A stretch of DNA of 7,930 nt. Origin: JBBTWV01 sp038062615 (GTDB taxonomy: Bacteria > Patescibacteriota > Gracilibacteria > UBA1369 > UM-FILTER-53-11). Numbering within the stretch: position 1 is the first letter of the stretch; each line of letters opens with the position of its first letter. This document shows, one piece after another, positions 4,980 through 7,930 of the stretch. The DNA is taken from positions 1 through 7,930 of the forward strand of contig JBBTWV010000095.1 of the NCBI GenBank assembly GCA_038062615.1, in the 5' to 3' direction. The notes under the pieces are model-generated. The model saw nothing but the letters and a program-made list of their open reading frames with translations. It did not search any database and was not told the DNA's origin. Position numbers and translations under genes: made by a program.

Positions 4980-5655
4980 CCTTCGCCCGTTTCATAAAGC
5001 GCTGCGCGGGAGAGAAAAAATCTCTGTAATTGCCGAATTAAAACGGCGTTCACCAAGCCATGGCGCGTTCCCTCATCATGACATCAAAACGCTTGTGCGT
5101 GCGTACGAAAACGGCGGCGCTTCAGCACTTTCGGTTGTCACTGAACCGATGCTTTTTGATGGCAGCATTGAATTATTAAGGGAAATGCGGAAGCACACGT
5201 CTCTTCCGATAATCAGAAAAGATTTTATTCATGACACGGCGCAGATTGATGAGAGTGCTGCTGCTGGCGCAAATGCCGTTTTGCTAATTGCGCGAATGCT
5301 CGAACAAAGCGTGCTCAAAAATCTTGTGGCGCATGCGCATAAACAAAACCTCGATACCGTCATTGAACTTCACGACGAAGCAGACTTAGCAAAAATCGCA
5401 GGGCTCGAAGACATCATCATCGGCATCAATAACCGCAATCTCTCTACTTTCACAACCGATGTGAATCACGCCCACAAACTCTTAAAACTCCTTCCGCCAA
5501 AATCCACCATCATCGCCGAAAGTGCTTTCAAAAACCCCAGCGAACTCGCTCTCTATAAAGGCAAGGTTGACGCCGTGCTCATCGGAACGACCTTCCTAAC
5601 CTCAAAAGATCCGGAGGAAACTCTAACTACCTTTACTCATGCTCGTCGTACTTAA
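4972..5655 (+). CDS. trpC: Indole-3-glycerol-phosphate synthase
   Basis: TrpC closes the indole ring of carboxyphenylamino-deoxyribulose phosphate, releasing CO2 and water. The 227-residue TIM barrel shows all the family catalytic positions: VIAELKRRSPSHG (19-31, Glu22 and Lys24), SVVTEPMLFDGS (54-65), IIRKDF (80-85, Lys83), VIELH (130-134, Glu132), GINNRNL (151-157, Asn153) and IAESAF (181-186, Ser184), then VDAVLIGT (199-206) for phosphate binding. It is monofunctional: no TrpF domain follows. It is shorter than usual (about 250-260 residues) because the N-terminal extension is missing. In the Sulfolobus enzyme the first catalytic lysine is Lys53; here it is Lys24. ATG 4972 is the only in-frame ATG before the first motif. 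It overlaps the trpGD stop by 8 bases, and the 3' end overlaps aroF by 17 bases, so translation is probably coupled on both sides. Confidence 0.95.
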   Translation: MFNLRPFHKALRGREKISVIAELKRRSPSHGAFPHHDIKTLVRAYENGGASALSVVTEPMLFDGSIELLREMRKHTSLPIIRKDFIHDTAQIDESAAAGANAVLLIARMLEQSVLKNLVAHAHKQNLDTVIELHDEADLAKIAGLEDIIIGINNRNLSTFTTDVNHAHKLLKLLPPKSTIIAESAFKNPSELALYKGKVDAVLIGTTFLTSKDPEETLTTFTHARRT

Positions 5656-6640
5656 AAACACGGCAACCGAACAGGAACTCAACGAAGTTATCATTTACAT
5701 TCAGGCAAAAGGCCTGCGTGCCGAAGTAATTCCCGGTTCGCTGCGTACCGCGGTCGGCATCCTGGGCAACAAGGGCTACATTGACGCGGACTCGCTCACC
5801 CAGTTCCCTGGCGTAAAAGAAATTATTCACGTCACGAAGCCGTACAAACTCGTGAGCCGCGAGTGGAAAAATGATGACACGATTATTGATGTGGACGGAG
5901 TAAAAATCGGCGGCAGTAACTTCACCGTCATGGCCGGACCGTGCAGTGTGGAGTCAGAAGAACAGCTTTTTAAGACGGCAGAAGCCGTGAAAAAATCTGG
6001 CGCACAAATCTTGCGCGGAGGAGCATTTAAGCCCAGAACAACGCCATATTCGTTCCAAGGACTTGGCAAAGAAGGCCTCGAACTTTTGAAAAAAGCAAAG
6101 CAGAAGTTTGGCTTGCCCGTGATAACGGAAGTGCTCCACGTCAAAAATTTGGACCTCGTTGCGGAGTACTCAGACATCGTGCAAATTGGAAGCCGGAACA
6201 TGCAAAATTTTGAGCTGCTTGTGGAGGTCGGCAAGATAAAAAAACCGGTACTTTTGAAGCGCGGCATGTCGGCACGGCTGGAAGAGTTTTTGCTCGCGGC
6301 TGAATACATTCTCAACGCCGGTAATCCCAATGTTATTCTCTGCGAACGCGGGATCCGCACATTTGAAACCGCAACACGCAACACGCTTGACCTCAACATC
6401 GTCGCACTCACCCGTGAACTTTCCCACCTGCCAATTATTGCTGATCCAAGCCACGGAACAGGTCGTTACTCGCTGGTCACTCCTCTCGCCTTAGCGTCTT
6501 ATGCCGCGGGCGCACACGGGCTCATCATCGAGGTCCACCCCGACCCAAGCAAAGCACTTTCGGACGGAGATCAGTCGCTCAATTTAGAAAATTTTGAAAA
6601 TCTCATGAAAAAATTGCGCACCTATCAATCATGCTTATGA
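5639..6640 (+). CDS. aroF: DAHP synthase, type I-beta, with N-terminal regulatory domain
   Basis: This enzyme condenses phosphoenolpyruvate and erythrose 4-phosphate to DAHP, the entry to the shikimate pathway. It is 333 residues long, close to the Thermotoga maritima enzyme (338). Residues 1-65 match the ferredoxin-like regulatory domain (starts MLVVLKNTATEQEL; contains FPGVKEIIHV), and the barrel follows: VMAGPCSVES (97-106), RGGAFKPRTTPYSFQG (126-141), GSRNMQNFELL (184-194), VLLKRGM (204-210), CERGIRTFE (235-243), ADPSHGTGR (268-276) and EVHPDP (298-303). The metal ligands fall at Cys102, His272, Glu298 and Asp309, as I recall them for T. maritima. In that enzyme the N-terminal domain binds tyrosine to shut off activity; which amino acid acts here cannot be read from the sequence. 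Its place inside the trp operon, where trpF might stand, suggests that its expression follows tryptophan demand. GGAGG at 5613-5617 is too far (about 21 bases) from ATG 5639 to be an ordinary ribosome binding site. Confidence 0.94.
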   Translation: MLVVLKNTATEQELNEVIIYIQAKGLRAEVIPGSLRTAVGILGNKGYIDADSLTQFPGVKEIIHVTKPYKLVSREWKNDDTIIDVDGVKIGGSNFTVMAGPCSVESEEQLFKTAEAVKKSGAQILRGGAFKPRTTPYSFQGLGKEGLELLKKAKQKFGLPVITEVLHVKNLDLVAEYSDIVQIGSRNMQNFELLVEVGKIKKPVLLKRGMSARLEEFLLAAEYILNAGNPNVILCERGIRTFETATRNTLDLNIVALTRELSHLPIIADPSHGTGRYSLVTPLALASYAAGAHGLIIEVHPDPSKALSDGDQSLNLENFENLMKKLRTYQSCL

Positions 6641-7773
6641 AAACCGGATATTTTGGAAAATTTGGTGGACGGTTTGTGTCGGAACTTCTTGTTACACCGC
6701 TGGAAGAAGTCGCTGCGGCGTTTAAAAAATTTAAAAAAGACCGTGGCGAGATGGAGAAGCTGCGTGACCTGCTCAAAAACTTCGTGGGCCGCCCAACGCC
6801 GCTCTATCACGCCAAAAATCTCTCGAAAAAATTCGGTTTCCAGCTCTATTTAAAACGCGAAGATTTGATCCACGGCGGCGCCCACAAAACCAACAACACT
6901 GTTGGTCAAGGCTTACTTGCGCAGTACATGGGCAAAACAGAACTCATCGCCGAAACCGGCGCCGGCCAGCATGGATTCGCCGTCGCACTCACCGGCGCAC
7001 TCCTAAAAATTCCCGTAAAGATTTTTATGGGAGAAAAAGATATTGAACGCCAGAACCTCAACGTATTACGAATGAGACTCTGTGGCGCGGAAGTAATTTC
7101 CGTTACGTCGGGCTCAAAAACGCTCAAAGACGCCATAAACGAAGCGCTCCGCTACTACGTCGGGAGCAGCAAAAAGACGTTTTATTTATTTGGGACCGTC
7201 GCCGGGCCTCATCCCTTTCCCTCAATCGTGCGCTACTTCCAAAAAATTATTGGCGAAGAGACGCGACGGCAAATTCAAATTCAGGCTGGTCGGCTGCCCG
7301 ACTACGTTCTTGCGTGCGTGGGCGGTGGTTCAAATGCAATCGGAATTTTTTCTGCATTTTTGAAGGATAAAAAGGTGAAAATTATCGGCGTTGAACCAGC
7401 ACACGGCGCATCGCTTGAACACGGCACGCCGGGGATTTTGCATGGTGCTCTTTCGTATGTTCTTCAGGACAAAAACGGACAGATTCAAGAAAGCGAAAGT
7501 ATCGCCGCTGGTTTGGACTATCCCGGCGTGGGGCCAGAACACAGTGCGCTGCAAGAAGCTGGCCGAGTTCGCTACGAAAACGTAACGGATAAAGAAGCCG
7601 TCGCTGCATTCCACCTCCTCTGCCGCGAAGAAGGCATCATCCCCGCCATAGAATCCTCACACGCGCTTGCTTATGCGCAAAAACTGCGCGGCCGGATTCC
7701 AAAAAACTCCATCGTCATCGTCAATCTCTCCGGCCGCGGCGACAAAGATTTACACACTATTCTTAATTATTAG
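6637..7773 (+). CDS. trpB: Tryptophan synthase beta subunit
   Basis: TrpB makes L-tryptophan from indole and serine using pyridoxal phosphate, with indole passed from TrpA. The 378-residue protein begins MKTGYFGKFGGRFVSELL, the usual TrpB start. It has RPTPL (52-56), KREDLIHGGAHKTNN (73-87, PLP lysine Lys84), AETGAGQHG (105-113, catalytic Glu106), the GPHPFP loop (190-195), the PLP-phosphate loop GGGSNAIG (229-236), GLDYPGVGPEHS (292-303), EGIIPAIESSHA (332-343) and LSGRGDKD (364-371). Residues 95-190 form the region that contacts TrpA (COMM domain). This is the common TrpB1 type. ATG 6637 is preferred because it overlaps the aroF stop as ATGA; ATG 6631, two codons upstream in the same frame, is also possible. 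Unlike all earlier junctions, trpA does not overlap its end: 64 bases with two hairpins follow. Confidence 0.96.
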   Translation: MKTGYFGKFGGRFVSELLVTPLEEVAAAFKKFKKDRGEMEKLRDLLKNFVGRPTPLYHAKNLSKKFGFQLYLKREDLIHGGAHKTNNTVGQGLLAQYMGKTELIAETGAGQHGFAVALTGALLKIPVKIFMGEKDIERQNLNVLRMRLCGAEVISVTSGSKTLKDAINEALRYYVGSSKKTFYLFGTVAGPHPFPSIVRYFQKIIGEETRRQIQIQAGRLPDYVLACVGGGSNAIGIFSAFLKDKKVKIIGVEPAHGASLEHGTPGILHGALSYVLQDKNGQIQESESIAAGLDYPGVGPEHSALQEAGRVRYENVTDKEAVAAFHLLCREEGIIPAIESSHALAYAQKLRGRIPKNSIVIVNLSGRGDKDLHTILNY

Positions 7774-7776
7774 GTT

Positions 7777-7798
7777 TCGCCCTTCGGGCGATTTAATT
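7777..7798 (+). terminator. Hairpin after trpB, possible partial terminator
   Basis: TCGCCC (7777-7782) pairs with GGGCGA (7786-7791) around a three-base TTC loop, four bases after the trpB stop, followed by TTTAATT. It has the shape of an intrinsic terminator but lies within the operon, before trpA. It may reduce read-through, protect the trpB 3' end, or act little. Confidence 0.45.
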
Positions 7799-7835
7799 GC
7801 TTAGCACTCGCCCCCGCTGAGCGGGGGCTCGCGCC
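7799..7835 (+). repeat. GC-rich palindromic repeat, copy B, between trpB and trpA
   Basis: The centre is a perfect 8-bp hairpin, GCCCCCGC (7810-7817), TGA loop, GCGGGGGC (7821-7828). Flanking blocks GCTTAGC, CTCGCC, GGCTCG and GCC appear in the same order on the minus strand at 4918-4945 in the tail of trpGD. The hairpin ends 9 bases before the trpA start codon, occupying the place where a Shine-Dalgarno sequence would be; none is present. Confidence 0.6.
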
Positions 7836-7837
7836 TC

Positions 7838-7930
7838 ATGGTTGATCGCTACAAAAATACGTTTGAAAAATTAAAACGCGAAAAACGGTTCGCGTTTTGC
7901 CCTTTCGCCGAGCTCGGTGACCCCAATGAA
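7838..7930 (+). CDS. trpA: Tryptophan synthase alpha subunit, N-terminal part (cut by window end)
   Basis: TrpA cleaves indole-3-glycerol phosphate to indole and glyceraldehyde 3-phosphate and passes the indole to TrpB. Only the first 31 codons are present. They read MVDRYKNTFEKLK, then FAFCPFAELGDPNE, which fits the family N-terminus (a first amphipathic helix, then the AFVPF-x-x-LGDP strand and loop of E. coli TrpA). The catalytic glutamate and aspartate lie beyond the window. Position directly after trpB is the usual order. The first codons contain a 10-bp inverted repeat at 7873-7898. Confidence 0.9.
   Translation, partial: MVDRYKNTFEKLKREKRFAFCPFAELGDPNE
7873..7898. repeat. 10-bp inverted repeat in the first codons of trpA
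   Basis: AAAACGCGAA (7873-7882) and TTCGCGTTTT (7889-7898) are exact reverse complements with a six-base loop. As RNA it would form a stable hairpin about 35 bases into trpA. It codes for the KREKRFAF segment; whether it has a role is unknown. Confidence 0.55.

Noticed and set aside
2032..7930. Recoded genome with UGA read as glycine
   Set aside because: TGA ends trpE, aroF and the RhuM-Fic gene at the expected family C-termini and takes part in ATGA overlaps.

Overview
This window carries a tryptophan biosynthesis operon, trpE-trpGD-trpC-aroF-trpB-trpA (trpA is cut by the right edge). It is preceded by the 3' end of a trpR repressor gene and two accessory units. Small tightly packed genes, start codons overlapping the previous stop, almost no Shine-Dalgarno sequences, and the RhuM-Fic and DUF5678-like/retropepsin genes suggest an uncultivated bacterium of the candidate phyla radiation (Patescibacteria) type. 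That placement is inference and no marker gene fixes it. TGA is used as a stop in trpE, aroF and the RhuM-Fic gene, so the UGA=glycine code of Gracilibacteria does not apply.

Layout. Bases 1-94 are the last 30 codons of a TrpR-type repressor, including the helix-turn-helix and the TRGS motif. A RhuM-Fic/Doc gene follows (183-1154). Behind it (1169-1261) lies a second copy, 90 of 93 bases identical, of the trpR 3' end, without a start. The Fic gene therefore sits between a direct duplication of the end of trpR, the footprint expected of an integration into trpR that rebuilt its 3' end or of a local duplication. Next is a two-gene unit, a 65-residue DUF5678-like protein and a retropepsin-like aspartic protease (1322-1901), closed by a probable terminator.

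Bases 1952-2013 hold the probable control region of the operon: a -35 box, a -10 box, and two tandem 18-bp palindromes of the form GTACT-N8-AGTAC. This is the same geometry as the E. coli trp operators. The first palindrome covers the -10 box. No leader peptide or attenuator is visible, so control is probably by TrpR repression plus feedback on TrpE and on the DAHP synthase.

The operon codes for anthranilate synthase (TrpE with the TrpG half of a TrpGD fusion), anthranilate phosphoribosyltransferase (the TrpD half), indole-3-glycerol-phosphate synthase (TrpC), a type I-beta DAHP synthase supplying the shikimate pathway, and tryptophan synthase beta and alpha. No trpF is present in the window. 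Junctions from trpE to trpB overlap by 4, 8, 17 and 4 bases; the trpB-trpA junction is different, a 64-base gap with two hairpins. A GC-rich palindromic repeat in that gap seems related, in inverted orientation, to a segment that encodes the unusual C-terminal tail of TrpGD.
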